Shown: in pieces, positions 36,789 through 46,000 of the stretch
Layout: each line of letters starts with the position of its first letter
How positions within the stretch are numbered: the first letter of the stretch is position 1
Assembly: GCA_025927595.1 (NCBI GenBank)
Contig: JAICLD010000002.1
Span: 1 to 48,035, forward strand
Direction: 5' to 3'
DNA from: Nocardioidaceae bacterium
GTDB lineage: Bacteria > Actinomycetota > Actinomycetes > Propionibacteriales > Nocardioidaceae
Length of the DNA stretch: 48,035 nucleotides
The notes under the pieces: generated by a model
What the model was told of the DNA's origin: nothing
Seen by the model: only the letters and a program-made list of their open reading frames with translations
The model's database searches: none
Made by a program: the position numbers and the translations under genes

Positions 36789-38201
36789 TCAGTACCCGGA
36801 CGGTCTCGCGGGGACGTACAGCCAGTCGTGGAAGAGCGGGCCGAGGTCCTGCCCCGAGACTCGCTCCGCCAGGGCGACGAGCTGCGCCGTGGTGCCGTGC
36901 CCCTCATGGTGGGCGGCGGCCCAGCGCCGCATGACCGCGAAGAAGTCGCTCGTGCCGATCCGCTCGCGCAGCACCTGCAGGGTCATCGCACCGCGCTCGT
37001 AGACCGGGGCGCCGAACATGTCGGCGGGGTCGCTGAAGCGGGCCGGTGCGGGGCTCCACAGCGAGGAGGACGCCGGGTTCGCGTCGTACCGCTCGCGGAA
37101 CGCGCGGGCCGGGCTCGGCCCGCCGTGGACGGCGTTCCACAGGTCCTCGGAGTACGTCGCGAAGCCCTCGTGCAGCCACAGGTCGGTCCATCGGGTCAGC
37201 GTGACGGAGTCGCCGTACCACTGGTGGGCGAGCTCGTGCACGACCGTGACCGCGTCGGGAGCCCCGTCGAAGACCGGGCGGTTCTGGGTCTCGAGGGCGT
37301 AGCCGACCCCCACGCGGTCGATCACCACACCCGTGCTCGAGAACGGGTAGCGGCCGTAGCGCCGCTCCAGGAACCGGACCGCCCTCGGCACCAGCCGGCG
37401 CACCGCCGCCTGGCTGCCGTAGCGGGGGTCGACGAAGCTCCAGACCGGCAGCCTGCGGCCGGTCGTGGTGCGCATCGTCGAGTGGTGCACGGAGTAGCGG
37501 CCGATCGAGACCATCGCCAGGTACGTCGCCATCCGGTGGCCCTGCCGCCAGGTCCACGTCGTCCGGCCGGCCTGGGACCGCCGGCGGACCAGCTCGCCGT
37601 TGCCCGCCACCGCGAGCCGGGACGGGGCGGTCACCCTCACGGCGAAGGTCGCCTTGTCGCGCGGGGTGTTGTTGTCAGGGAACCAGGTCATCGCGCCGAC
37701 CGGCTCGCTGACCACCGTCGCACCGTCGTCGGTCGGCACCCATCCCTCCGAGGAGCCGTCCGGGTCGATGTGGGTGGTCGGGCGTCCCGCGTAGGCGACG
37801 CTCGTCGTGAACCGGCCGCGGACCGGTCGTCGCGGGGTCACCACCAGCTTGTGTCCGTGCCGCTCGAACCGCGCCGGGTGGCCGTCCACCCGCACGGAGC
37901 GGACGTGCAGGCCCTGGAGGTCGAGCGAGTACGACGAGAGCGGGTGCGTCGTGCGCGCGAACACCGAGGTGGCCGCGTCGATCCGGCCGGTGCGTGGCGC
38001 GAACGCGAGCCGGATCGCGTAGTGGCGCACCTGGTAGCCGGAGTTGCCCATCGAGGGGAACAGCGGGTCGCCGGCCGACCCCCCACCCGGCGACGGCGTC
38101 GACGCCCGTGCGGTGGCCGGCGGCGCGACGGCGGTCAGCGAGCCCAGGCCCACGGTCGTGGCGAGCACGGCGGCGACGAGACGGGGACGCACCGACGGCA
38201 T
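36789..38201 (-). CDS. Secreted M1-family metallopeptidase
   Basis: The 470-residue protein starts at ATG 38201 with CAGGAG upstream. It has a Sec-type signal peptide (MPSVRPRLVAAVLATTVGLG, Ala-X-Ala sites near ATARA). The gluzincin motif TVVHELAHQWYGDSVT is followed 18 residues later by a zinc-ligand Glu (LWLHEGFATYSEDL), as in aminopeptidase N/M1 enzymes. It is shorter than full aminopeptidase N (about 850), lacking the C-terminal helical domain, as in other small secreted actinobacterial M1 enzymes. No link with its neighbours is evident. Confidence 0.93.
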   Translation of the reverse strand: MPSVRPRLVAAVLATTVGLGSLTAVAPPATARASTPSPGGGSAGDPLFPSMGNSGYQVRHYAIRLAFAPRTGRIDAATSVFARTTHPLSSYSLDLQGLHVRSVRVDGHPARFERHGHKLVVTPRRPVRGRFTTSVAYAGRPTTHIDPDGSSEGWVPTDDGATVVSEPVGAMTWFPDNNTPRDKATFAVRVTAPSRLAVAGNGELVRRRSQAGRTTWTWRQGHRMATYLAMVSIGRYSVHHSTMRTTTGRRLPVWSFVDPRYGSQAAVRRLVPRAVRFLERRYGRYPFSSTGVVIDRVGVGYALETQNRPVFDGAPDAVTVVHELAHQWYGDSVTLTRWTDLWLHEGFATYSEDLWNAVHGGPSPARAFRERYDANPASSSLWSPAPARFSDPADMFGAPVYERGAMTLQVLRERIGTSDFFAVMRRWAAAHHEGHGTTAQLVALAERVSGQDLGPLFHDWLYVPARPSGY

Positions 38202-38265
38202 GGTCGCTCCTGGGGTTCGGGGTCGTTGCTGGGGCAGGGCGGAATCACGCTAGCAGCGGCCTCCG

Positions 38266-39897
38266 TCAGGACACGTGGACCGGCACCCCGTCGACGTACG
38301 TCGCGACGACGCGGGCCCGGCCGATCTCGCCCGGGTCCCCGGCCAGCGGGTCACGGTCGAGGACCGCCAGGTCGGCGAGGCGGCCCGGCGCCAGCACGCC
38401 GGCGCCGTCGAGGTGGTTCACGTGCGCCGCACCGCTCGTGTACGCGGCGAACGCCTGCACCGGGTGGAGGGCCTCCGCCGGCAGGAACGGCTCACCCGGG
38501 TTCTCGGGGTCCGTGCGGTTGACGGCGACGTGGATCGCGGCCAGGGGGTCGGGCGTGCTGACGGGCCAGTCGCTGCCCGCGACCAGACGGGCTCCCGCCC
38601 GCGCGAGCGAGGCGAAGGGGTACTGCCAGCCGGCGAGCTCGGCGTCGAGGAACGGCAGCGTCAGCTCGGTCATGGCGTCGTCGACGGCGGCCCACAACGC
38701 CTGGATGTTGGCGCTCACGTCGAGCGCCGCGAAGCGCGCACGGTCCTGCGGGGCCACGACCTGCAGGTGCGCGACGTGGTGCCGGCCCGCCGAGACGCCG
38801 TTGGCGGTGCGGGCCGCCTCGAAGGCGTCGAGCGCCTCCCGGACCGCCCGGTCCCCGATCGCGTGCACATGGATCCCGAAGCCCTCGGCGTCGAGCCGGG
38901 TCACCGCGGCCGCCAGCAGCGCCGGCTCGACGAAGGAGAGGCCGCGCCGTGCCGTGCTGCCGCCCCTGCCGTCGAGATAGGGCCGGGACAGCGCGGCGGT
39001 GCCGTTCTCGACGACGCCGTCCTGCATGATCTTCACCGAGCCGGCGTCCAGCCGGCCGCGGGTCAGCGCGGCCCTTCGCTCGAGCAGGTCCGGCACCTGA
39101 TCGAGGCCGCGGTCGCGTCGCCACCACAGCGCACCGCGCACCCGGGCGGTGAGCGTGCCCGCCCCGACGGCGCGCACGTACGCCCCGGAGGGGTCGCCGT
39201 TGCCGGCGTACTCCCCGAGCAGGGCGTCCTGCCACGCCGTGACCCCGAGCGAGTGCAGGTAGGACTGCGCGACCTGCAGCCCGAGGTCGTACTCCGCGTC
39301 GGTGGTGGCCGGGATCCGCCGCTGCACGAGGTCCATGGCGCCCTCGTGAAGGGTGCCGGTGGGGGCCCCGGCCGGGTCCCGCTCGATCCGCCCGTCGGCC
39401 GGGTCCGGCGTGCCGGGACCCACCCCGGCCAGCCGCAGGGCCGCGGAGCTCACCCAGGCGCCGTGGTGGTCGCGGTTGGCGAGGAAGACGGGACGGCCCG
39501 CAAGCACGTGGTCGAGGTCCGCGGCGAGCGGACCGGCCGGCCCGAAAGCGGGCATCGACCAGCCCCCGCCGAGCACCCAGGGGCGGTCGGGGTGCTCCTC
39601 GGCGTAGCGGCGGACCTCGACGAGGTACTCCTCCCGCGTCGAGAGGCCGGTGAGGTCGCAGCGGGTCCGCTCGACGCCGCCCTGCACCGGGTGCACGTGC
39701 GCGTCCTGGAAGCCGGGCAGCACCAGACCGCCCGCGAGGTCCACGACCTCGGCACCCGTCGTGACGTGCTCCGTGAGCCGGTCCTCGGGCTCCACGGCGA
39801 CGACCCGGTCGCCCCGGACGACGACCCCGTGGCCCGGTCGGTGCCGGTGCCCGTCGAAGACGTGGCCGTTGCGAAGGACGAGGGTCGGCGTGCGCAT
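38266..39897 (-). CDS. Amidohydrolase, YtcJ-like
   Basis: The 543-residue protein shows the metal-dependent amidohydrolase pattern: VLPGFQDAHVHPVQGG (first His pair), SVKIMQDGVVENGTAAL, GIHVHAIGDRAVREAL, and AGSDWPVSTPDPLAAI (catalytic Asp). YtcJ-like proteins hydrolyse various N-acyl or cyclic amides; the substrate cannot be told. It starts at ATG 39897 and is divergent from the class-III aminotransferase at 40046. The 148-base gap between them must hold both promoters; no clear operator was seen. Confidence 0.9.
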   Translation of the reverse strand: MRTPTLVLRNGHVFDGHRHRPGHGVVVRGDRVVAVEPEDRLTEHVTTGAEVVDLAGGLVLPGFQDAHVHPVQGGVERTRCDLTGLSTREEYLVEVRRYAEEHPDRPWVLGGGWSMPAFGPAGPLAADLDHVLAGRPVFLANRDHHGAWVSSAALRLAGVGPGTPDPADGRIERDPAGAPTGTLHEGAMDLVQRRIPATTDAEYDLGLQVAQSYLHSLGVTAWQDALLGEYAGNGDPSGAYVRAVGAGTLTARVRGALWWRRDRGLDQVPDLLERRAALTRGRLDAGSVKIMQDGVVENGTAALSRPYLDGRGGSTARRGLSFVEPALLAAAVTRLDAEGFGIHVHAIGDRAVREALDAFEAARTANGVSAGRHHVAHLQVVAPQDRARFAALDVSANIQALWAAVDDAMTELTLPFLDAELAGWQYPFASLARAGARLVAGSDWPVSTPDPLAAIHVAVNRTDPENPGEPFLPAEALHPVQAFAAYTSGAAHVNHLDGAGVLAPGRLADLAVLDRDPLAGDPGEIGRARVVATYVDGVPVHVS

Positions 39898-40045
39898 CGG
39901 ACCAGTGTGCCTTCGGATTCCGTCGACTGACCAGGGGTACGGTGACGAAGTCGTTCCATCTCACCCGGTACGAGCGACGGATCCGCTTGCATTCGGTGTC
40001 CAGCGACGGGCACCATGGAGGCACCCACGACGAGGAGAGCGACGC

Positions 40046-41464
40046 ATGACCTCACCCAGCCAGACGCCGTCAGGCCTGCCCATGGACGACGAGACGTACT
40101 CGGCCCTGCAGAAGTCCGCACGGGAGCACCTGTGGATGCACTTCACGCGGATGTCGAGCTACGACCACGCCGACGTCCCGGTGATCGTGCGCGGCGAGGG
40201 CGCCTACGTGTACGACGCCAAGGGCCGGCGCTACCTCGACGCGCTCGCCGGGCTGTTCGTGAGCCAGGTCGGTCACGGTCGCGCCGAGCTCGCGCAGGCG
40301 GCCGCGCGGCAGGCCTCGGAGCTCGCCTTCTTCCCGCTGTGGTCCTACGCCCACCCCGAGGCCATCAAGCTGGCCGAGCGGGTGGCGAACTACGCCCCCG
40401 GCGACCTGAACCGGGTGTTCTTCACCAGCGGCGGCGGCGAGGCCGTCGAGTCGGCCTGGAAGCTGGCCAAGAACTACTTCAAGATCACCGGCAGGCCGAT
40501 GAAGCACAAGGTGATCAGCCGCTCGATCGCCTACCACGGGACCACGCAGGGCGCGCTCTCGATCACGGGGCTGCCGGGCCTGAAGGCGGTCTTCGAGCCG
40601 CTGGTGCCCTCGACGTTCCGCGTGCCGAACACGAACTTCTACCGCGCCCCGCAGCCCTACCAGTCCTCGGGCGACCTCGAGGCGTTCGGCCTCTGGGCCG
40701 CGGACCAGATCGCGGTGGCGATCGAGAACGAGGGACCCGAGACGGTCGCCGCGGTCTTCCTCGAGCCCGTGCAGAACGCCGGCGGCTGCTTCCCGCCGCC
40801 TCCCGGCTACTTCCAGCGGGTCCGCGAGATCTGCGACCGGTACGACGTCCTGCTCGTCAGCGACGAGGTGATCTGCGCCTTCGGGCGGCTCGGGCACATG
40901 TTCGGTGCCGAGCGCTACGGCTACCAGCCCGACATGATCACCTGCGCGAAGGGCCTCACGTCCGGCTACTCCCCGCTCGGCGCCATGATCGCCTCCGACC
41001 GGCTGATGGAGCCGTTCCTGCACGGCACCGAGACGTTCGCGCACGGCTACACGTTCGGCGGCCACCCGGTGTCCACGGCGGTCGGCAACGCGAACCTCGA
41101 CATCTTCGAGCGGGAGGGCCTCAACCGCCACGTGCTCGACACCCAGGACGCGTTCCGCGCCACCTTGGAGAAGCTGACCGACCTGCCGATCGTGGGCGAC
41201 GTCCGTGGCGACGGCTTCTTCTACGGCATCGAGATGGTCAAGGACAAGGCGACCAAGGAGACCTTCGACGACGTCGAGGCCGAGCGGCTGCTGCGCGGCT
41301 TCCTGTCCAAGGCGCTGTTCGACGCGGGTCTCTACTGCCGCGCCGACGACCGCGGCGACCCGGTGATCCAGCTCGCTCCCCCGCTGACCTGCGACCAGGA
41401 GCACTTCGACGAGATCGAGCAGAAGCTGCGCTCGGTGCTCGAGGAGGCCTGGACCAAGCTGTGA
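40046..41464 (+). CDS. Class-III aminotransferase, putrescine/omega-amino acid:pyruvate type
   Basis: The 472-residue PLP enzyme starts at ATG 40046 with GAGGAG upstream. It shows YDAKGRRYLDALAGLFVSQV, FFTSGGGEAVESAWKLAKNY, VLLVSDEVICAFGRLGHMFG (PLP Asp) and ITCAKGLTSGYSPLGAMI (Schiff-base Lys). The combination resembles putrescine-pyruvate (SpuC) and beta-alanine/taurine-pyruvate transaminases. With PatD and GabT nearby, putrescine to 4-aminobutyraldehyde is the favoured role (inference). It ends 10 bases before a convergent MFS gene. Confidence 0.88.
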   Translation: MTSPSQTPSGLPMDDETYSALQKSAREHLWMHFTRMSSYDHADVPVIVRGEGAYVYDAKGRRYLDALAGLFVSQVGHGRAELAQAAARQASELAFFPLWSYAHPEAIKLAERVANYAPGDLNRVFFTSGGGEAVESAWKLAKNYFKITGRPMKHKVISRSIAYHGTTQGALSITGLPGLKAVFEPLVPSTFRVPNTNFYRAPQPYQSSGDLEAFGLWAADQIAVAIENEGPETVAAVFLEPVQNAGGCFPPPPGYFQRVREICDRYDVLLVSDEVICAFGRLGHMFGAERYGYQPDMITCAKGLTSGYSPLGAMIASDRLMEPFLHGTETFAHGYTFGGHPVSTAVGNANLDIFEREGLNRHVLDTQDAFRATLEKLTDLPIVGDVRGDGFFYGIEMVKDKATKETFDDVEAERLLRGFLSKALFDAGLYCRADDRGDPVIQLAPPLTCDQEHFDEIEQKLRSVLEEAWTKL

Positions 41465-41468
41465 CCTG

Positions 41469-41483
41469 GCCCGGCTACCGGGC
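41469..41483. terminator. Short hairpin between convergent genes
   Basis: GCCCGG-CTA-CCGGGC is a perfect 6-bp stem with a three-base loop, and the loop is the MFS stop codon on the minus strand. It may serve as a small bidirectional terminator. Confidence 0.4.
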
Positions 41484-42824
41484 GTAGCTGGACTCCTGCT
41501 CGATGTCGGAGCGGCTGTGGTCGTGCATCGCGGCCAGCGCGGCCAGCGTGATCACCGACGAGATCAGGATGTACACCGAGACGGCGTAGCCGGTGTCGAA
41601 GGTGTGGATCAGCCAGGTCGCGATCAGGGCCGCGGGGCCCCCGGCCACGACGGAGGCGAGCTGGTAGCCGAGCCCGGCGCCTCCGTACCGCAGTGACGTC
41701 GGGAAGCTCTCGGCGATCAGGGACGCCTGCGGGCCGTACTGCATGGAGTGCGGCACCAGGCCGAGGCAGACCGCGACGAACACCAGCCAGGTGACGTTGC
41801 TGTCGAGCAGCGCGAAGTACACGAAGCCCCACACGCCCATGAGCGCGGCGCCGGCGGCGTACACCTTCTTGCGCCCGACCGTGTCCGAGAGGTTGCCGAA
41901 GAACGGCACCAGGACGAACTCCAGGGCCGCCGCGATCAGCGTGCCGATCAGCACGAAGTTGTTCCCGTAGCCGTGCGTGTCGTCGGTGAGGTAGGACAGG
42001 ACGAAGGCGGTCACCACGTAGAACGGCATCTGCTCCGACATCCGCACCAGTGCGGACAGGATGATCGCCCGGGGGTGGTTCCTGATCACCTCGAGCACCG
42101 GCGCCTTCTTGACCGCCTTGTCCGCCACGATCTTGGCGAACATCGGGGTCTCGAGGATCTTCAGCCGGATGTAGAGGCCGATGGCGACCAGGACCAGGCT
42201 GCACAGGAACGGCACCCGCCAGCCCCAGGAGGTGAACGCGGCGTCGTCGGTAGCGGTGCTCAGCAGGGTCAGGAAGCCGGTTCCGAGGATCAGCCCGGAC
42301 GCCACGCCGAGCTGCGGCCAGCTGCCCATCAGCCCGCGCCTCTTCTGGTCGCCCCACTCCATCGACAGGAGCACCGAGCCGCTCCACTCGCCCCCTACCG
42401 CGATGCCCTGCACGACCCGGAGCAGGATCAGCAGCAGGGGCGCGGCGACGCCCCAGCTCGCGGCCCCCGGCAGCACGCCGATCAGCGTCGTGGACAGCCC
42501 CATCATCAGCAGCGTCACGATCAGGGTGACCTTGCGGCCGATCCGGTCACCCCAGTGCCCGAAGATCGCCGCCCCGATCGGGCGGGCCGCGAACCCGACG
42601 AAGTACGTCGCGAAGGACTCCAGGGTCCCGACGTAGTGGGAGGCGTGCGGGAAGAACACGCTGGGGAACACCAGCGCGGACGCGGTCCCGTAGAGGAAGT
42701 AGTCGTACCACTCGATCGTGGTGCCGACCGTGCTCGCCAGGGCGGCACGGCGGACCTGCCGGCCGTGCTCGGCGGTGCCGGCGACCTCGCGGCTCTCGCG
42801 GGCCTGCTGCGGGTCGAGTGTCAT
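41475..42824 (-). CDS. MFS transporter, metabolite:H+ symporter (MHS) family
   Basis: The 449-residue membrane protein starts at ATG 42824 with GAGAGGA upstream. About 12 hydrophobic segments are evident; the MFS loop 2-3 motif appears as GHWGDRIGRKVTLIVTLLMM and the MHS-type VVQGIAVGGEWSGSVLLSME in the TM4 region, then GSWPQLGVASGLILGTGFL. MHS carriers import organic acids, proline, betaine or similar solutes with protons; the substrate here is unknown. An upstream in-frame start at 42893 is less likely. Confidence 0.9.
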   Translation of the reverse strand: MTLDPQQARESREVAGTAEHGRQVRRAALASTVGTTIEWYDYFLYGTASALVFPSVFFPHASHYVGTLESFATYFVGFAARPIGAAIFGHWGDRIGRKVTLIVTLLMMGLSTTLIGVLPGAASWGVAAPLLLILLRVVQGIAVGGEWSGSVLLSMEWGDQKRRGLMGSWPQLGVASGLILGTGFLTLLSTATDDAAFTSWGWRVPFLCSLVLVAIGLYIRLKILETPMFAKIVADKAVKKAPVLEVIRNHPRAIILSALVRMSEQMPFYVVTAFVLSYLTDDTHGYGNNFVLIGTLIAAALEFVLVPFFGNLSDTVGRKKVYAAGAALMGVWGFVYFALLDSNVTWLVFVAVCLGLVPHSMQYGPQASLIAESFPTSLRYGGAGLGYQLASVVAGGPAALIATWLIHTFDTGYAVSVYILISSVITLAALAAMHDHSRSDIEQESSYAR

Positions 42825-42964
42825 CGTGGGATCCTCTCCGCGGGGCTGTTGGGTGGGCCGTCGGTCTCCATACCCACCGACATGTGACCCCAATCACGTT
42901 CGTCAGCAGCGCGGTCGGGCAGCGGTGGCGACGCGGTGTGCTCGGCACCGGACCCCGGGAGGGC

Positions 42965-42970
42965 TAGGCT
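42965..42970 (+). promoter_or_regulatory. -10 box upstream of the TSUP exporter gene
   Basis: TAGGCT lies about 48 bases before the GTG at 43014, followed by the purine-rich GAGGGGG site. It argues against the earlier in-frame ATG at 42936, which lies upstream of the box. Confidence 0.35.
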
Positions 42971-43013
42971 CGCCCGGACCGCCGGACGACGAGGGGGACC
43001 CGCGCTGGGACTC

Positions 43014-43748
43014 GTGCTGCTGCTCGCCGGCATGGTGGGCGTCCTGATCGGCATGGTGGGCGTCGGCGGGGTGCTCCTGCCGCCGGGGCTGGTGACCCTG
43101 GGCGGGATGGGACCGCACGCCGCCACCGCGACGAGCACCTGGGCGTTCCTGTTCACCGGCGTGGTGGGAACCGCCGCCTACGCCTGGCGCGGCGTGGTCC
43201 CCTGGCCGATGCTGACGCGGCTCGCCGTGGGGCTGGTGCCCGCGGCCTTCCTCGGGGCGGCCGCGAACGCCCTGCTCCCCGCGCCGGCGGTGCTGCTGCT
43301 CCTGGCGCTGCTCACCCTGCTCGTCGGCGTCCGGCAGCTGCTCCGGCCCCGCGCCGCCGGCTCGGGCCGCGGGCCCGGGACGGCCGGCCTGGTGGCCGTC
43401 GGCGTCGGGGTCGGGTTCACCTGCGCGCTGACCGGGACCGGCGGGCCGGTGCTGCTCGTGCCGGTCCTGCTGGCCCTCGGGGTCGCCCCCGTGCGCGCGG
43501 TCGCGGTCAGCCAGGCCGCCCAGCTCGCGATCGTCGTGCCGGCCTCCGCCGGCTACCTCCAGGCGGGCGTCACCGACGTCCGGCTCGGCAGCCTGCTCGG
43601 CGTGCTGGCCGCCGGTGGGACGGTCGTGGGCGCCCTCCTCGCGACGCGGATGCGCCCGGCCCGCCTGGGACAGGTCGTGGCGCTCGCCTGCACCGTGGCG
43701 GGGGGCTTCCTGCTGGTCCGCACGGTCGGCGGCCTGGCGGGGTGGTAG
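43014..43748 (+). CDS. TSUP-family (TauE/SafE-like) membrane transporter
   Basis: The 244-residue membrane protein has repeated Gly-rich helices: VLIGMVGVGGVLLPPGLVTL at the N-terminus and GVGFTCALTGTGGPVLLVPV in the second half, the paired motif of TauE/SafE carriers of sulfonates or other organic anions. About 7-8 hydrophobic segments. The start is uncertain: GTG 43014 is chosen, but CTG 43005 fits the GAGGGGG site better. It ends 4 bases from convergent puuB-like stop. Substrate unknown. Confidence 0.82.
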   Translation: MLLLAGMVGVLIGMVGVGGVLLPPGLVTLGGMGPHAATATSTWAFLFTGVVGTAAYAWRGVVPWPMLTRLAVGLVPAAFLGAAANALLPAPAVLLLLALLTLLVGVRQLLRPRAAGSGRGPGTAGLVAVGVGVGFTCALTGTGGPVLLVPVLLALGVAPVRAVAVSQAAQLAIVVPASAGYLQAGVTDVRLGSLLGVLAAGGTVVGALLATRMRPARLGQVVALACTVAGGFLLVRTVGGLAGW

Positions 43749-43752
43749 CCGC

Positions 43753-45165
43753 TCAGGAGTCGAAGCCGAGGCCGGCCCGGTCGAGCGCCCGCAGCCACAG
43801 GTTGCGACGGCCGCCGTCGGCGTCGGCTCGCGCCAGCGACCACCGGGTCAGCTGCACGCCGGCGTACCGGAACGGCTCGGGAGGGAACGGCAGCGGCCGG
43901 CGGCGGGTCATCGCCAACCGGGTCCGCTCGGTCTCCCGGCCGGTGGTCGCGCGGTCCAGCAGGTCCAGGGCGACGTCGGCGCCGAACCGGGTAGCGGCCA
44001 CCCCGAGGCCGGTGTACCCGACCGCGTACGCGACCCGGCCGCCGTACGCCGTCCCGAAGAGCGCCGTGAAGCGGGTGGAGGTGTCGATCACGCCGCCCCA
44101 ACGGTGCGTGAAGCGGAGCCCCTCGAGCTGGGGGAACGTGTCGAGGAAGTGCTCGGCGAGCCGCTCGTGGGTGCGCGACTGCTCCAGGCGGGGTTCGATC
44201 CGGCTGCCGAAGTGGTACACCGCGTCGTAGCCGCCCCACAGGATCCGGTCGTCGCGGGTCAGGCGGTAGTAGTGGAACATGTTCGACGCGTCGCCGACCC
44301 CCTGCCGGTTCCTCCAGCCGACGGCCTCGCGCTGCGCCGGGGAGAGCGGCTCGCTCATCAGCACGTAGTCGTACACCGGGACCGTCATCAGCCGCAGCCG
44401 CCGCAGCAGCGAGGGGAAGGCGTTGGTGCCCAGGACCACCTGGCGGGCGCGCACCTCGCCGTCCCCGGTGCGCAGGTGCACGCCGCCGGCGTGCTCGTCC
44501 ACGGACCGGACCGGGGTGCCCTCGTACACCCGGACCCCGGCGGCGAGCACCGCCTCGCGCAGCCCCCATGCCAGTCGAGCCGGCTCCACCATGGCCGTGC
44601 CGGCGCGGTCCCACAGCCCGGCCAGGTAGCGCGGGGAGTCGACCTCGGCCCGGACGCCGGCCTCGTCCAGCAGCACGACGTCGTGCCCGACCCCCGTCAT
44701 CGCGGTCGCCAGGTCGTGCAGCTCGAGCGCCTCGTGCGGGGACCGCGCGACGGTCAGCTCGCCGGTGTCCTCCCAGGCGCAGTCGATGCCGTGGCTGCGG
44801 ACCGTCTCGGCGATGTCGCGCAGGTTCTCCGCACCGAGGCGCTCGAGCTCCGGCAGCTCGTCGGGCCACCGCTCGACGCCGTTGCCGAAGCCATGGGTCA
44901 GGCTCGCGGAGGCGAAGCCGCCGTTGCGCCCGCTCGCCTGGTCGCCGCACCGGCCCGCCTCGAGCAGGACGACGTCGCGGGCCGGGTCGCGCTCCTTCGC
45001 CCGCAGCGCTGCCCAGAGGCCGGTGTAGCCGCCGCCGACGACGGCGAGGTCGGTCGCCTCGGGCCCGTGCAGCGGGGCCAGGGCCGCCGGCCGCGCCGGG
45101 TCGTCGAGCCAGTAGGTGCGAGGCGCGGCGTCGGCGAGAGACCGCAGCGCTGCGGTGCCCACCAC
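43753..45165 (-). CDS. puuB: FAD-dependent oxidoreductase, gamma-glutamylputrescine oxidase-like
   Basis: The 470-residue flavoenzyme of the DAO family has LAVVGGGYTGLWAALRA (FAD-binding) and LLEAGRCGDQASGRNGGFAS, typical of PuuB-type and related actinobacterial oxidases. PuuB oxidises gamma-glutamylputrescine; other family members act on glycine, sarcosine or polyamines. It follows potC with a one-base gap, so oxidation of the imported polyamine is a reasonable inference. No puuA is visible, so the gamma-glutamyl step is unproven here. Confidence 0.8.
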   Translation of the reverse strand: MVGTAALRSLADAAPRTYWLDDPARPAALAPLHGPEATDLAVVGGGYTGLWAALRAKERDPARDVVLLEAGRCGDQASGRNGGFASASLTHGFGNGVERWPDELPELERLGAENLRDIAETVRSHGIDCAWEDTGELTVARSPHEALELHDLATAMTGVGHDVVLLDEAGVRAEVDSPRYLAGLWDRAGTAMVEPARLAWGLREAVLAAGVRVYEGTPVRSVDEHAGGVHLRTGDGEVRARQVVLGTNAFPSLLRRLRLMTVPVYDYVLMSEPLSPAQREAVGWRNRQGVGDASNMFHYYRLTRDDRILWGGYDAVYHFGSRIEPRLEQSRTHERLAEHFLDTFPQLEGLRFTHRWGGVIDTSTRFTALFGTAYGGRVAYAVGYTGLGVAATRFGADVALDLLDRATTGRETERTRLAMTRRRPLPFPPEPFRYAGVQLTRWSLARADADGGRRNLWLRALDRAGLGFDS

Positions 45166-45166
45166 G

Positions 45167-46000
45167 TCAGGCCGGGCGGCGTCGCTGCAGCGCGCTGCCG
45201 GCCAGCACCAGGCCGAGCGCGATCAGGAACATCACCGTGCCGACGACGTTGACCTGGGCCGGGATGCCGCGCTGCGCGGACCCCCAGACGAACATCGGGA
45301 AGGTGATCGTGTTGCCGTGGTTGAAGTTCGTGACGATGAAGTCGTCGAACGAGAGCGAGAAGCTGAGCAGCGCGGCGGCGAGGATGCCCGGGAAGACCAG
45401 CGGGAACGTGACCCGCCAGAACGCCTGCCACTCGTTCGCGTAGAGGTCCATGGCGGCCTGCTCCAGCGTGGAGTCGAGCCCGGCCAGCCGGGCCTTGACG
45501 GTCACCACCACGAACGACAGGCAGAACATGATGTGGGCGACCAGGATCGACCAGAAGCCCAGCTTGCCCGCGAGCCCGACACTGCTGAACAGGGCGAGCA
45601 GCGAGGAGCCCATGACGACCTCGGGAGTCGCCATCGGCAGGAAGATCAGCAGGCTCGTGGCCGCCCGGCCCCGGAACCGGTGACGCACCAGCGCGAAGGC
45701 CACGAGCGTCCCCAGCAGGGTCGCCACGACGGTCGCGAGGAAGCCGATCTGCAGGCTGGTCACGACCGCGCCGCACATGCCGCTCGACTGGCAGGGGTTC
45801 GCCCAGTTGTCCCACGTGAAGGCGTCGAACTCGTAGGACAGCCTGCTCGTCGGCTGGTTGAACGACATCAGCACGACGAAGAAGATCGGCAGGAACATGT
45901 AGACGAGGACCACGAGGGCGACCGCCATGACGACGTGGTCGCCGACCCAGCGGCCGGTCCGCTGGAGGGACGAGGTCCGGCTGACGGTGGTCGCGGTCAC
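45167..46000 (-). CDS. potC: Spermidine/putrescine ABC transporter permease
   Basis: The 277-residue permease starts at GTG 46000, overlapping the potB stop (GTGA). It has about six TM segments (VVMAVALVVLVYMFLPIFFV and others), the PotC-type MSFNQP segment after TM1, and the EAA loop (TLEQAAMDLYANEWQAFWRV). It works with PotA and PotB. An open frame extends upstream through potB in another register, but that is a shadow. Confidence 0.92.
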   Translation of the reverse strand: MTATTVSRTSSLQRTGRWVGDHVVMAVALVVLVYMFLPIFFVVLMSFNQPTSRLSYEFDAFTWDNWANPCQSSGMCGAVVTSLQIGFLATVVATLLGTLVAFALVRHRFRGRAATSLLIFLPMATPEVVMGSSLLALFSSVGLAGKLGFWSILVAHIMFCLSFVVVTVKARLAGLDSTLEQAAMDLYANEWQAFWRVTFPLVFPGILAAALLSFSLSFDDFIVTNFNHGNTITFPMFVWGSAQRGIPAQVNVVGTVMFLIALGLVLAGSALQRRRPA